Assembly: GCF_000718135.1 (NCBI RefSeq)
Contig: NZ_JOEM01000020.1
Location: 1-64,000, forward strand
Reading direction: 5' to 3'
DNA from: Streptomyces cyaneofuscatus
Lineage (GTDB): Bacteria; Actinomycetota; Actinomycetes; Streptomycetales; Streptomycetaceae
DNA length: 64,000 bases
Shown: one piece after another, positions 14,419 through 22,647 of the stretch
Numbering within the stretch: position 1 is the first letter of the stretch
Layout of the letters: the number at the start of each line of letters is the position of its first letter
Program-made: the position numbers and the translations under genes
The notes under the pieces: generated by a model
What the model saw: the letters and a program-made list of their open reading frames with translations, nothing else
Told to the model about the DNA's origin: nothing
Databases searched by the model: none

Positions 14419-16583
14419 GCGAGCCGCTGCTGCTCCTCCTCGACGATCCGCCGGGCCAGCTCACCGTCGGACACGTCGACGGCGTCCGGCGCGGCCTCCG
14501 CGAGGTCACTGCGCCGGGCGTACGCGTCGAAGAGCCGGTCCTTGCGGGCCAGCAGCTCCACCATGCGCTGGTCGACGCTGTCCGCCGCCAGCAGCCGGTG
14601 CACCTGGACCGTGCGCACCTGCCCCATCCGGTGGGCGCGGGCGACGGCCTGGTGCTCCAGCGTCGGCTTGATCTGCGGCTCGCACAGGATCACCACCGAC
14701 GCGGCCTGCATGTTCAGCCCGGTGCCCCCGGCCTGGATCTGGCTCAGCAGCACCGCGTGCCCGTCCCCGGCGGAGAAGGCGTCGACCAGCTCCTGGCGCC
14801 GGGCGGCCGGCAGGCTCCCCGAGATCGGTCCGTACGCTTCCGGCCCCAACGCTTCGCCGACCGCGGCCAGCACCTCGCGGAAGTAGGAGAACACCACCAC
14901 CTTCAGCCCGTTGTCCCGTGCCTCGTCCACCAGTTCGCGCAGCCGCTCCAGCTTGGCGGAGGCGGCGGGCACGGCGTACGCGGCCCGGCGCATCCGCATG
15001 AACTGCCCGGACGCCACCGCCTCCCGGTACGCCTCCAGATCCCCGGCGCTGAACTCCTCCCACTCGTCCACGTGCACGAGCGCCGGGAGTTCGGCGAGGA
15101 CGTCCACCTGGTTGCGGCGCAGGTAGGCGGGGGCGACCGCCCGGCGGAAGGCCTGCGAGCCGGCGGCGCCGTGCGTGGACGACACCACATCGGCGAGATC
15201 CGGGCGGAGTTGGCGTACCAGACTCCGGAACTCCTCCACCCGGTTCTCCATCGGCGTACCCGTGAGGAACAGGACGTGCTCCGCCCGCTCCGCCCACCCG
15301 GCGACCGCCTGAGCCCGCCGGGTGGCAGGGTTCTTGACGAAGTGGGCCTCGTCCACGACGAGCATCGACAGGGCGGTGCCGTCCTCGGGGAGGGTGCGCA
15401 GCGCGTCGAACGTGGTGAGCGCGACCCCGCCGCCCGCCCCCCACTCCGCGTACGCCGCCAGGCGCTCCGCCCCGTGCACCGGCAGCGCGCGCAGGGTGGA
15501 CCGGGCCCGGACCTCCCGGCTCCAGTTGATCAGCACGCTGGCCGGGCACACCACCAGGAAGTGGCTCTCGCCCCGCGCCGCGAGATGGGCGAGGGCGGCG
15601 ATGGCCTGCACGGTCTTGCCGAGCCCCATCTCGTCCCCTATGACCACCCGCTTCTGCGCCAGGGCGAAGCGCGCCCCGAACGACTGGTAGCCGCGCAGGG
15701 AGACCCGCAGCCGCGAGTCGTCGAGCCGGAGCGCCCGCACCCGGTCCGCGATCCCGGCGGGCAGGAACCCCTCGGCGGCGTCCCGGTCCGGGCCGCTGCC
15801 CGACAGCTCGGCAAGGAGGCTGTAGTACTCGGCGGACCGCAGCTCGAAGTCCACCCACGCCCCGGGTGCCGACTCCGGCGCCCGCAGCAGGTCGACCGAG
15901 ACCTGGCCGAACAGCATCGGCAGCTCTTGCTCCGCCGCCTCCGTGAGCGCCGCACCGAGGGCGGCCACCGCGTCCAGTGCCCGGGTCCGCGCCTCCCTGC
16001 CGGTGAACAGCATCCGCAGCCGGCGCCCGGCCGGTGCGGCGGCGGACACCAGGGGATCGAGCCGCTCGGCCAGCCGCCCGGCCGCCTCCACCGCCCGCCG
16101 TGCGTCCGGACCGGCCTCGACCAGCCGGTGCAGGGCGATGACCAGGGCGGTCATCGTGTCGTCCGGGGCGTCCATGTCGATCCGTACGGAGACGGTCTCG
16201 CGCACCGCGCCGGCGATCTGCCCGGCGGCCGCCAGCGCCTGATCGGCGGTGTGCGCCCCGACCCCGGGGATCAGCCGGAGGTCGTAGCGGGCCGTGCCGT
16301 GGACCTGCCCGACGGTCGTGAACCCGGCCTGTTCGAGAGCGCCGAGGCGCAGCCGGCCCTCCGTGACGTCCTTCAGCCGGGCGACCGGGATGGCGGCCAG
16401 CTCCCGGCCGGCCAGGGAGGCCAGGAGCGGATCGAGGACGGCCCGCACGGCGTCGACGGCGCGGGCGTGGTCCTCGCGCACGGCACGGGCCCGGCTCAGC
16501 AGGGCCGCCGCCTCGGCCAGCAGCTCCCGGGTGGCCCGGCCCGTGGTCGCCGGGCGGGCGGCCCCGGCCCCGGTGTCGGTCAT
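14403..16583 (-). CDS. SNF2-family DEAD/DEAH-box helicase
   Basis: This 726-aa protein has a Rad54/SNF2 ATPase core. Walker A is GDEMGLGKT (316-324), motif II is DEAH (411-414), motif III is LTGTPMEN, and the C-terminal motif VI region contains QAVARAHRMGQ. The first 300 residues are an alanine-rich N-terminal extension with a helix-hairpin-helix-like LRLIPGVGAHTADQAL (about 102-117). The ATG at 16583 follows GGAGAGAG at good spacing. SNF2 proteins translocate on double-stranded DNA; the bacterial subgroup is poorly characterised and a repair or stress role is only a guess. No methylase or phage-defence partner is next to it. Confidence 0.92.
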   Translation of the reverse strand: MTDTGAGAARPATTGRATRELLAEAAALLSRARAVREDHARAVDAVRAVLDPLLASLAGRELAAIPVARLKDVTEGRLRLGALEQAGFTTVGQVHGTARYDLRLIPGVGAHTADQALAAAGQIAGAVRETVSVRIDMDAPDDTMTALVIALHRLVEAGPDARRAVEAAGRLAERLDPLVSAAAPAGRRLRMLFTGREARTRALDAVAALGAALTEAAEQELPMLFGQVSVDLLRAPESAPGAWVDFELRSAEYYSLLAELSGSGPDRDAAEGFLPAGIADRVRALRLDDSRLRVSLRGYQSFGARFALAQKRVVIGDEMGLGKTVQAIAALAHLAARGESHFLVVCPASVLINWSREVRARSTLRALPVHGAERLAAYAEWGAGGGVALTTFDALRTLPEDGTALSMLVVDEAHFVKNPATRRAQAVAGWAERAEHVLFLTGTPMENRVEEFRSLVRQLRPDLADVVSSTHGAAGSQAFRRAVAPAYLRRNQVDVLAELPALVHVDEWEEFSAGDLEAYREAVASGQFMRMRRAAYAVPAASAKLERLRELVDEARDNGLKVVVFSYFREVLAAVGEALGPEAYGPISGSLPAARRQELVDAFSAGDGHAVLLSQIQAGGTGLNMQAASVVILCEPQIKPTLEHQAVARAHRMGQVRTVQVHRLLAADSVDQRMVELLARKDRLFDAYARRSDLAEAAPDAVDVSDGELARRIVEEEQQRLAHPPD

Positions 16584-16657
16584 CGTCGCTCTCTCCGCCG
16601 TGCCCCGCGACCGGCAGGTGGTGGTCCGTTCGCTGTACGCAGCCATCGTCCCACGCC

Positions 16658-16750
16658 CCACCGACAGCCCCCGGCCCACCGGCAGCCCTCCGCGTACCGA
16701 CAGCCCCCCGGCCCGCCGACAACCCCCGCGCACCGCCAGCCCCCGGCCCC
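16658..16750. repeat. C-rich imperfect tandem repeat between SNF2 and IclR genes
   Basis: About five degenerate units of 17-20 bases with the core ACCGACAGCCCCCGGC fill the gap between the IclR stop and the SNF2 start. Strand asymmetry is strong, with few Ts on the plus strand. It may have grown by slippage; no function can be assigned. Confidence 0.55.
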
Positions 16751-16751
16751 G

Positions 16752-17534
16752 CTACCGCGCGGGCGGCCGCCGCTCCGCCGGGGAGAGCAGCAGCACCTCC
16801 AGAGCCCGCGCGCAGGACCGGGCCTCGCTGAGCAGCCACTCGGTGCGCTCGGCGGTGATCAGGGACGGGGTGGCCCGTACGGCGAGGGCGAAGCGCGCGT
16901 ACCCCGCACCGTCCAGGACCGGCACGGCCAGGGTGCGCACCCCGTGCGCCGACTCCCCGTCGTTGAGCGCGTAGGCCTCGGCCCGTACCCGTACCAACTC
17001 CGCCTCCAGAGCCGCCGGTTCGACGATCGTCCGGTCGGTGAACGCGGGCAGCGGCGGCAGCGACTCAGGGCCGCCCTCGCCCGGCCGGGCCCAGGCGAGG
17101 AGCACTTTGCCCAGCGCGGTGGAGTGCAGCGGCCGGCGCAGCCCCACCTTCGGCGTCACCGAACCGCCCGCCACGATCACCGCGTGCGGCCCGCTGCGCA
17201 GCGCCAGGTCCGCCGTCGCGCCCGTCCGCTCGGCCAGGTCCGCCAGCTCCGGCGCGGCCAGGTGCAGCCCGCGCTGGTGGTAGGAGAGCCGGCCCAGCTC
17301 GGTCACGGCGGGGCCCAGGCGGTAGCGGGCGGTACGCGGATCCTGCTCCAGGAACCCCGCGCCGAGCAGCGTGCGCGCCAGGCGGTGGGCCGTGGACACC
17401 GAGAGCTCCAGACGCCGGGCGAGGTCGGAGGCGCTGAGGTCGGGCCCGTTGTCGTGGAAGCAGTGCAGGACGTCCAGCGCGCGCCGGACGGCCTGGGCGC
17501 CGCCCGGTGCGCGTGCTGTCACGGCCTCGGTCAT
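16752..17534 (-). CDS. IclR-family transcriptional regulator
   Basis: This 260-aa protein has an N-terminal winged helix (about 13-75, with SASDLARRLELSVSTAHRLART as the recognition region) and a C-terminal IclR effector domain (about 80-250). The effector-domain pattern LHSTALGKVLLAW is clear. Family members bind small aromatic or carboxylic effectors and usually control a neighbouring catabolic operon. It is divergent from the leader peptide and sulfonate/desulfurisation operon starting at 17735, which is its most likely target. A candidate operator lies at 17638-17651. Confidence 0.92.
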   Translation of the reverse strand: MTEAVTARAPGGAQAVRRALDVLHCFHDNGPDLSASDLARRLELSVSTAHRLARTLLGAGFLEQDPRTARYRLGPAVTELGRLSYHQRGLHLAAPELADLAERTGATADLALRSGPHAVIVAGGSVTPKVGLRRPLHSTALGKVLLAWARPGEGGPESLPPLPAFTDRTIVEPAALEAELVRVRAEAYALNDGESAHGVRTLAVPVLDGAGYARFALAVRATPSLITAERTEWLLSEARSCARALEVLLLSPAERRPPAR

Positions 17535-17637
17535 GACGGGTCACTCTCCGATCGTCGAAGGGGCACGGGGTGCGTTCGATTGCCACATTACGGGAGTCGA
17601 GAAAGGGCTCAACCCTGCTGAGAAACACTCCGTTCAC

Positions 17638-17651
17638 ATGTGATCCCACAT
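17638..17651. promoter_or_regulatory. Inverted repeat ATGTG-N4-CACAT in the divergent promoter region
   Basis: ATGTGATCCCACAT (17638-17651) has 5-bp arms around ATCC and overlaps the 8-bp palindrome CACATGTG. It lies between the IclR gene and the leader peptide, within an AT-richer stretch, and is a candidate IclR or sulfur-regulator operator. Confidence 0.4.
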
Positions 17652-17734
17652 CATGGGAAGCGAGTTGTCGCATCCGGCACGGCCGTGGCAGGCTGCGGCC
17701 ATCACCACCGACGAGCGGGAAGGAGCAGCGAGCC

Positions 17735-17851
17735 ATGGCCCGACGTACCGCCGTGCACGCCTCCTCCGCCCCGGGCGCCCCCGTGCCGCTCGCCCTCACC
17801 GTGCGCCGCCACATCGACCTGGCGCGCGTCTCCAGCGCAGCCTGTCGCTGA
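17735..17851 (+). CDS. 38-aa leader peptide of the HIDLxRVxSAxCR family
   Basis: A strong GGAAGGAG precedes an ATG and 38 codons ending in RRHIDLARVSSAACR. This C-terminal signature recurs in short actinobacterial peptides found directly upstream of sulfur-assimilation and sulfonate-uptake operons. In mycobacteria, related uORFs ending in cysteine codons mediate cysteine-responsive attenuation. Here a single Cys is the penultimate residue. The peptide is 205 bases upstream of the desulfinase gene, with a GC hairpin between (17936-17955). The likely role is to couple cysteinyl-tRNA supply to downstream expression, rather than to act as a free protein. Confidence 0.8.
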   Translation: MARRTAVHASSAPGAPVPLALTVRRHIDLARVSSAACR

Positions 17852-17935
17852 CCCTTCGCGGCACCCCCTCCCGTACCTCTCCGGCCGCCCCTCGCGCCGC
17901 CGTGGACCCGCTCCACCGCCGCTGAACTCCGTGCG

Positions 17936-17955
17936 GGGCGCGGGGAGCCGCGCCC
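17936..17955 (+). terminator. Candidate attenuator hairpin between leader peptide and operon
   Basis: GGGCGCGG and CCGCGCCC form a perfect 8-bp GC stem with a GGAG loop. CGGGGA (17941-17946) can alternatively pair with the TCCCCG just downstream (about 17959-17964), giving a mutually exclusive fold. It lies about 85 bases after the leader stop, as expected for an attenuation device. Confidence 0.45.
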
Positions 17956-18056
17956 TGTTCCCCGTGTGCCGCCGTACGTGCCAGGGGCCCCTGGGCTGCC
18001 CACCGCCACCCCGCACACCTCACGCGCCCCACCGACCCCTGTGGAGACCCACCCCC

Positions 18057-19082
18057 ATGACGTCTGCCCCCGCCCTGCCCGCGACGCTCTGGTTCACCCG
18101 CTGTCCCGTGCCCACCGCCACCGGGATCGCGGCCGACCGGCAGTGGCTCACCGACGAGTTCGCCCCGGACGGCATCACGGTCCGCTCCCTCCAGGACGCC
18201 GAACCGGACGCGGACCGGGAGGCCCACTTCACCCACGCTCTGCCCGGGCTCTTCCGGGAAGGTGGCAACGTGCCCGCCCTCTGGGCCCGTTCACGCGGTG
18301 AGCGGACCCGGCTGATCGGTCTGACCTGGATCGAGGAGCGCCAGGTCGTCCTGGTCGCCCCCGGTTCCGGCATCCGGTCCGCCGGCGACCTGCGGGGGCG
18401 GCGGATCGCCCTGCCGGTGCACCGCATCGCCATCGACTTCTGGCGGGCCATGGCGCTGCGCGGCTTCGAGGGCGCCCTCGCCTCGGCGGGCCTCGGCCTG
18501 GCGGACACCGTCCCCGTCGACGTACCGGCGGACGGCCACCCGGGGCAGTGGGCCGCCGAACTGGCCGCGCTGCGCAGGGGTGACGTCGACGCGGTGTACG
18601 TCAAGGGCGCCCTCGCCGTCGAAGCGGCCCGCCGGTCTGGCGCCGAGGTCGCCGTGGAGCTCGACGACCTGCCGGACCGCCGCTTCCGGATCAACAACGG
18701 GACCCCGCGCCCCATCACCGTCCACCAGGACCTCCTGGACGAACACCCCGCGCTCGTCGACCGCTTCCTCGCCGTCCTGCTCCGGGCCGCCGACTGGGCG
18801 GCAAAGAGCCCGGCGGAGGTCGACCGCATCCTCGGCGCCGAGACCGGGGCCGGAGCCGAAGGGGTCGCCGGCGCCTACCGCCCCGGCACCCACCTCACCC
18901 TCCACCCCGACCTCTCCCCGGAGCGCCTCGCCCTGCTCGCCGAGCAGGAGAGCGCCCTGCGTGCCCACGGCTTCCTGCCCGAGCCCGTCCCCGTCTCCGC
19001 CTGGGCCGACCCCGAACCGCTCCGCCGAGCCGCCGCGCTGAACGACGCCCACCCGAAATCCCCCCTGCCCACCGCCCCTTGA
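18057..19082 (+). CDS. DszB-like aryl/alkyl sulfinate desulfinase (SBP fold, cytosolic)
   Basis: This 341-aa protein resembles the desulfinase DszB, which releases sulfite from 2'-hydroxybiphenyl-2-sulfinate and has a periplasmic-binding-protein fold. The active-site pattern is retained: RCPVPTA with Cys16 (DszB Cys27), HFT with His57 (DszB His60), and LFREGGNVPAL with Arg67 (DszB Arg70); the His-Arg spacing of 10 is identical. RTRLIGL also matches. There is no signal peptide, unlike a true transport binding protein. It is first in an operon with SsuABC-type transport genes and an SsuD-like monooxygenase, which fits release of sulfite from an organosulfur intermediate. The actual substrate is unknown. 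Automatic annotation would probably call it an ABC substrate-binding protein. Confidence 0.78.
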   Translation: MTSAPALPATLWFTRCPVPTATGIAADRQWLTDEFAPDGITVRSLQDAEPDADREAHFTHALPGLFREGGNVPALWARSRGERTRLIGLTWIEERQVVLVAPGSGIRSAGDLRGRRIALPVHRIAIDFWRAMALRGFEGALASAGLGLADTVPVDVPADGHPGQWAAELAALRRGDVDAVYVKGALAVEAARRSGAEVAVELDDLPDRRFRINNGTPRPITVHQDLLDEHPALVDRFLAVLLRAADWAAKSPAEVDRILGAETGAGAEGVAGAYRPGTHLTLHPDLSPERLALLAEQESALRAHGFLPEPVPVSAWADPEPLRRAAALNDAHPKSPLPTAP

Positions 19083-19100
19083 GCCCGAGGACCCACCACC

Positions 19101-20129
19101 ATGAACATCACCCGACCACGTCTCCGTACGACCGTCCCGACCGCCCTCCTCGCGGCCGCCGCCCTCCTCGCCCTGTCCGCCTGCTCCACCTCCGACGACA
19201 GCAACGGCAGCGCGCCCGCAGGGAGTTCGGGCAAGACCGTCGAAGTCCGTATCCCCGACCCCGGCAACTCCGGCGTCCTCGCCCTCGGCAAGAAGGACGG
19301 CAGCCTCGACAAGGCGCTCGGCAAGGTCGGTGCCCGGGTGAAGTGGACCGGCAGCGCGGGCCCGTTCGCGCCGGCCGCCCAGGCGATGAACGCCGACCAG
19401 CTCGACATCGCCACCGGCTCCATCACCTCCGGTATCACCTCGCTCTCCCAGCGCCCCGGCTTCACGTTCTTCACCGCCGTCGACCCCGACGCGAAGGGCG
19501 AGGGCATCCTCGTCCGCGACGGCTCCGGCATCGAATCCGTCGCCGACCTGGTGGGCAAGAAGGTCGCCGTCAACCAGGGCGGCACCGGTGAGTACCTGCT
19601 GCTCAAGGCGCTGGCCAAGGAGAAGATCCCGGCCGACAAGGTGGAGCGGGTCTATCTGCGCCCCGACCAGACCGCCGCCGTCTTCAACGCCGGTCAGGTC
19701 GACGCCTGGGCCGTCTGGGCCACCTACGCGGTGGCGGAGATCGGCAGCGGCAAGGCCCACTTCCTCGCCGACGGAGAGGCGATCGGCTCGGACAACTACA
19801 GCCTCAACGCCGTCCGTACGGGCTTCGCCGAGCAGCACCCCGCCGTCGTCAAGGCCCTCTACGACTACCTGCACACGGCCAGCGTCAAGGAGAAGAAGGA
19901 CCCGGCCGCCTATCTCAACGTCTTCACCGACGTCGGCCCGACCGCCGTCACCGGCAAGGCCAAGGAGGTCCAGACCGAGATCACCGCCACGTCCGGCACC
20001 GTGGACCCGATCGGCCCCGAGGACATCGTCCGCTTCGAGTCCGTCGCCGCCTTCTACGCCGAGCAGAAGGTCACCAAGGAGAAGGTGGACGTCGCCGCAC
20101 ACCTCCTCGACGTCGAGAAGCTGACATGA
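19101..20129 (+). CDS. Sulfonate-type ABC transporter substrate-binding lipoprotein (SsuA-like)
   Basis: This 342-aa protein has a lipoprotein signal with lipobox LSAC (Cys28) and a Ser/Gly-rich linker. It then shows a two-lobed SsuA/TauA-type fold, recognisable by ADQLDIATGSITSG, ILVRDGSGIESVADLVGKKVA and DAWAVWATYA. It should capture a sulfonate or related anion at the cell surface and deliver it to the permease encoded next. The downstream gene overlaps as ATGA. GAGG upstream supports the ATG at 19101. Confidence 0.92.
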   Translation: MNITRPRLRTTVPTALLAAAALLALSACSTSDDSNGSAPAGSSGKTVEVRIPDPGNSGVLALGKKDGSLDKALGKVGARVKWTGSAGPFAPAAQAMNADQLDIATGSITSGITSLSQRPGFTFFTAVDPDAKGEGILVRDGSGIESVADLVGKKVAVNQGGTGEYLLLKALAKEKIPADKVERVYLRPDQTAAVFNAGQVDAWAVWATYAVAEIGSGKAHFLADGEAIGSDNYSLNAVRTGFAEQHPAVVKALYDYLHTASVKEKKDPAAYLNVFTDVGPTAVTGKAKEVQTEITATSGTVDPIGPEDIVRFESVAAFYAEQKVTKEKVDVAAHLLDVEKLT

Positions 20130-20980
20130 GCGACACCCGCGCGGTCGCCCAGGTCGCCGACCCACCACCCCCGGGGCTCGTCACCCCGCGCCCCCAGCTC
20201 CGTAAACCCCGCAGCCGCCCCTACGCCCTGACCGTCCGCGCCCTCGGCCCGTTCGTCCTGCTCGGCCTGTGGTGGGCCGCGTCCGCGACCGGTCTGCTCA
20301 CCCCGGACGTCCTCGCCTCTCCGGCGGAAGTCCTCAAGGTGGTAGGGGAGTTGTGGGGGAACGGCCAGCTGCCCGACGCGCTCACCACCTCCCTGAGCCG
20401 CTCCGGGCTCGGGCTGCTCATCGGCCTCGCCGCCGGACTGACCCTCGGCATCACCACCGGGTTCACCCGGCTCGGCGACGAGCTGCTCGACTCCTCCCTC
20501 CAGACCCTGCGCACCATCCCGTTCCTCTCCCTGGTCCCGCTGTTCATGGTGTGGTTCGGCATCAACGAGACCGCGAAGATCCTCCTCATCGCCGTCGCCA
20601 CCACCTTCCCCATGTACGTCTCCACCTCCAGCGGCGTCCGCAACACCGACCCCAAACTCGTCGAGGCCATGCGCTCCTTCGGCATGAGCCGTCTCGCCAT
20701 CGTCCGCGAGGTCGTCCTGCCCGGCGCACTGCCCTCGCTCCTTGCCGGACTGCGGCTCTCGATGACCCTCAGCGTCATCGCCCTCATCGCCGCCGAGGAG
20801 ATCAACGCCACCGCCGGTATCGGCTACCTGATGTCCCAGGCCCAGAGCTACGCCCGCACCGACATCCTCGCCGTCTGCATCCTCGTCTACGGGCTCCTCG
20901 GCCTCACCGCCGACGTCCTCGTACGGCTCCTGGAACGCTTCCTGATGCCGTGGCGCACCCCGCAGGGAGCCCGCCGATGA
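20126..20980 (+). CDS. Sulfonate-type ABC transporter permease (SsuC-like)
   Basis: This 284-aa integral membrane protein has about six hydrophobic segments and the BPD_transp_1 EAA-type loop (EAMRSFGMSRLAIVREVVLP) that contacts the ATPase. The N-terminal 30 or so residues are a Pro-rich cytosolic tail. Start and stop overlap the neighbours as ATGA, so the SsuA, SsuC and SsuB proteins are translationally coupled. Family and context agree on sulfonate or taurine-like import. Confidence 0.94.
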   Translation: MSDTRAVAQVADPPPPGLVTPRPQLRKPRSRPYALTVRALGPFVLLGLWWAASATGLLTPDVLASPAEVLKVVGELWGNGQLPDALTTSLSRSGLGLLIGLAAGLTLGITTGFTRLGDELLDSSLQTLRTIPFLSLVPLFMVWFGINETAKILLIAVATTFPMYVSTSSGVRNTDPKLVEAMRSFGMSRLAIVREVVLPGALPSLLAGLRLSMTLSVIALIAAEEINATAGIGYLMSQAQSYARTDILAVCILVYGLLGLTADVLVRLLERFLMPWRTPQGARR

Positions 20981-21735
20981 CCGAGAACGCCCACCGTCAG
21001 GCAGCTGTACGGGTACGGGGCCTGCGCCGGGTCTTCGGCGCCCGGGCCGTCCTCGACGGTCTCGAACTGGACATCGCACGCGGCGAGTTCGTCGCCCTGC
21101 TGGGTGCGAGCGGCAGTGGCAAGACGACCCTGCTGCGGATCCTCGGCGCGCTCGACGGTGCCGACGGGGGAGAGGTGCTCGTCCCCGAGGCCCGCACCAT
21201 CGTCTTCCAGGAACCCCGCCTCGTACCGTCCAAGAAGGTGCTCGCCAACGTCACCGTCGCCCTGCCGCGCGGCCGACGGGACGACGGGCTGCGGGCGCTC
21301 GCCGAAGTGGGCCTGGAACGGCACGCCGACGCCTGGCCCGCCACCCTCTCCGGCGGCGAGGCCCAGCGCGTGGCCCTGGCCCGGGCCCTCGTACGGGAGC
21401 CCGAACTCCTCCTCCTGGACGAGCCGTTCGCCGCGCTCGACGCCCTGACCCGGCTGAAGATGCAGGACCTCGTGGACGAGCTGTGCCGCAAGCACCGGCC
21501 CGCCGTCCTGCTGGTGACCCATGACGTCGAGGAGGCCGTACGTCTCGCCGACCGGGTCGCCGTCCTGCGCGACGGACGGCTCGTCACCGACGAGAAGGTC
21601 ACCGTCGCCCGCCCCCGCGACCCCGGCGACCCCGCCTTCGCCGCCCTGCGCCGCCGCCTCCTCGACGACCTCGGCGTCCCGGCCGCGTCCCACCCCGTGA
21701 AAACCCCCGAACTCGACCGTGTCGGAGTGATCTGA
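20977..21735 (+). CDS. Sulfonate-type ABC transporter ATPase (SsuB-like)
   Basis: This 252-aa ATPase has Walker A GASGSGKT (43-50), Q-loop VFQEPRLVP, signature LSGGEAQ (124-130), Walker B LLLLDEP (144-150) and the switch His in LLVTHD. The short D-loop-to-C-terminus region fits nitrate/sulfonate/taurine importers. It starts at ATG 20977, overlapping the permease stop, and its own stop abuts the next start (TGAATG). Confidence 0.95.
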   Translation: MTENAHRQAAVRVRGLRRVFGARAVLDGLELDIARGEFVALLGASGSGKTTLLRILGALDGADGGEVLVPEARTIVFQEPRLVPSKKVLANVTVALPRGRRDDGLRALAEVGLERHADAWPATLSGGEAQRVALARALVREPELLLLDEPFAALDALTRLKMQDLVDELCRKHRPAVLLVTHDVEEAVRLADRVAVLRDGRLVTDEKVTVARPRDPGDPAFAALRRRLLDDLGVPAASHPVKTPELDRVGVI

Positions 21736-22641
21736 ATGACCATCACCATCGGTGTTCACGCCAGCAACCCGTCCCTCTTCCACCTCTACCACCTGACTCG
21801 GCTCGGCTTCGCCCAGCAGGAGCTCGAACCCCTCGGCGAGACCGTCGCCTTCCACCCGTACAGCAACGGCGTCCGCACCGGCGAACTCCTCACCCAGGGC
21901 GTCATCGACTTCGGCGGCACGGGCTCCACCCCGCCCGTCACCGCCCAGTCCGCGGGCCACGACCTCGTCTACACCGCCGTCTCCGCCCCGCGCCCCGAGC
22001 ACGGCGTCCTGCTCGTCCCCGAGGACAGCCCGGTCCGTACCGTCGCCGACCTCAAGGGCACCGCCGTCCACCTGGCGATCGGCTCCTGGCAGACCCACCT
22101 CGTCGCCAAGGCCCTCGACGACGCGGGCCTCTCCTACGCCGACGACATCACCGCCGTACGCTCCACCGACGAGAGTGAGCAGCTCCTGCGCACCGGGGCC
22201 ATCGCCGCGTGGGTCGCCCAGGGACCCCAGCTCGCCGCCGCCCGCCGCACCGGCCAAGTGCGCACCCTGATCCCTACCGGCGACGTCATCAGCGACCGGT
22301 CGGTGTTCTTCACCCGCCGCGAACTCGCCGAGCAGCGGCCCGAGATCGTCGAAGCGCTGACCCGCGCCCTCCAGCACGCCGACGACTGGGCCGCCGCCCA
22401 CCCCCGCGAGGCCGCCCATCTGGCCGCCGCCGACCTCGGCGGCGACGTGGACGACTGGGAGAGTGCGCTCACCGCCCTGCCCTGGCGGATCGAGCCGGTG
22501 AGCGAGGAGTTCCTCGCCGAGCAGCAGGAGGCGGCCGACATCTTCCACCGCACCGGCTTCATCGAGCACCCGGTCACCGTGGCCCGCGCCGTCGCCCACG
22601 CCTCCGCGACCACCCCGGCCGCCGCCCTGAAGGCGGTCTGA
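21736..22641 (+). CDS. Second SBP-fold protein of the sulfur operon, without signal peptide or cysteine
   Basis: This 301-aa protein resembles SsuA-type binding proteins (DFGGTGSTPPVTAQSAGHDL, VRTVADLKGTAVHLAIGSWQTH) but starts directly with the mature fold. There is no signal peptide or lipobox, so it should stay in the cytosol. It has no cysteine at all, so it cannot use a DszB-type catalytic Cys. It begins one base after the ATPase stop. It may be a cytosolic binding or delivery protein for the monooxygenase, or a non-canonical enzyme of the SBP fold; the sequence does not decide. Confidence 0.85.
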   Translation: MTITIGVHASNPSLFHLYHLTRLGFAQQELEPLGETVAFHPYSNGVRTGELLTQGVIDFGGTGSTPPVTAQSAGHDLVYTAVSAPRPEHGVLLVPEDSPVRTVADLKGTAVHLAIGSWQTHLVAKALDDAGLSYADDITAVRSTDESEQLLRTGAIAAWVAQGPQLAAARRTGQVRTLIPTGDVISDRSVFFTRRELAEQRPEIVEALTRALQHADDWAAAHPREAAHLAAADLGGDVDDWESALTALPWRIEPVSEEFLAEQQEAADIFHRTGFIEHPVTVARAVAHASATTPAAALKAV

Positions 22642-22647
22642 GCAGCC

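Noticed and set aside
14403..16583. SNF2 helicase as part of a phage-defence island
   Set aside because: The neighbours are a laccase and an IclR regulator, with no methylase, nuclease, integrase or composition shift.
14316..17621. Open frame of about 1100 codons on the plus strand opposite the SNF2 and IclR genes
   Set aside because: It is antisense to two well-supported genes, has shadow composition rich in Arg, Gly, Gln and Leu, and matches no domain; it is an artefact of high third-position GC.
17981..17994. Palindrome CCAGGGGCCCCTGG as terminator
   Set aside because: A palindrome with no loop cannot fold as a standard hairpin without losing central pairs; the stem at 17936-17955 is the better attenuator candidate.
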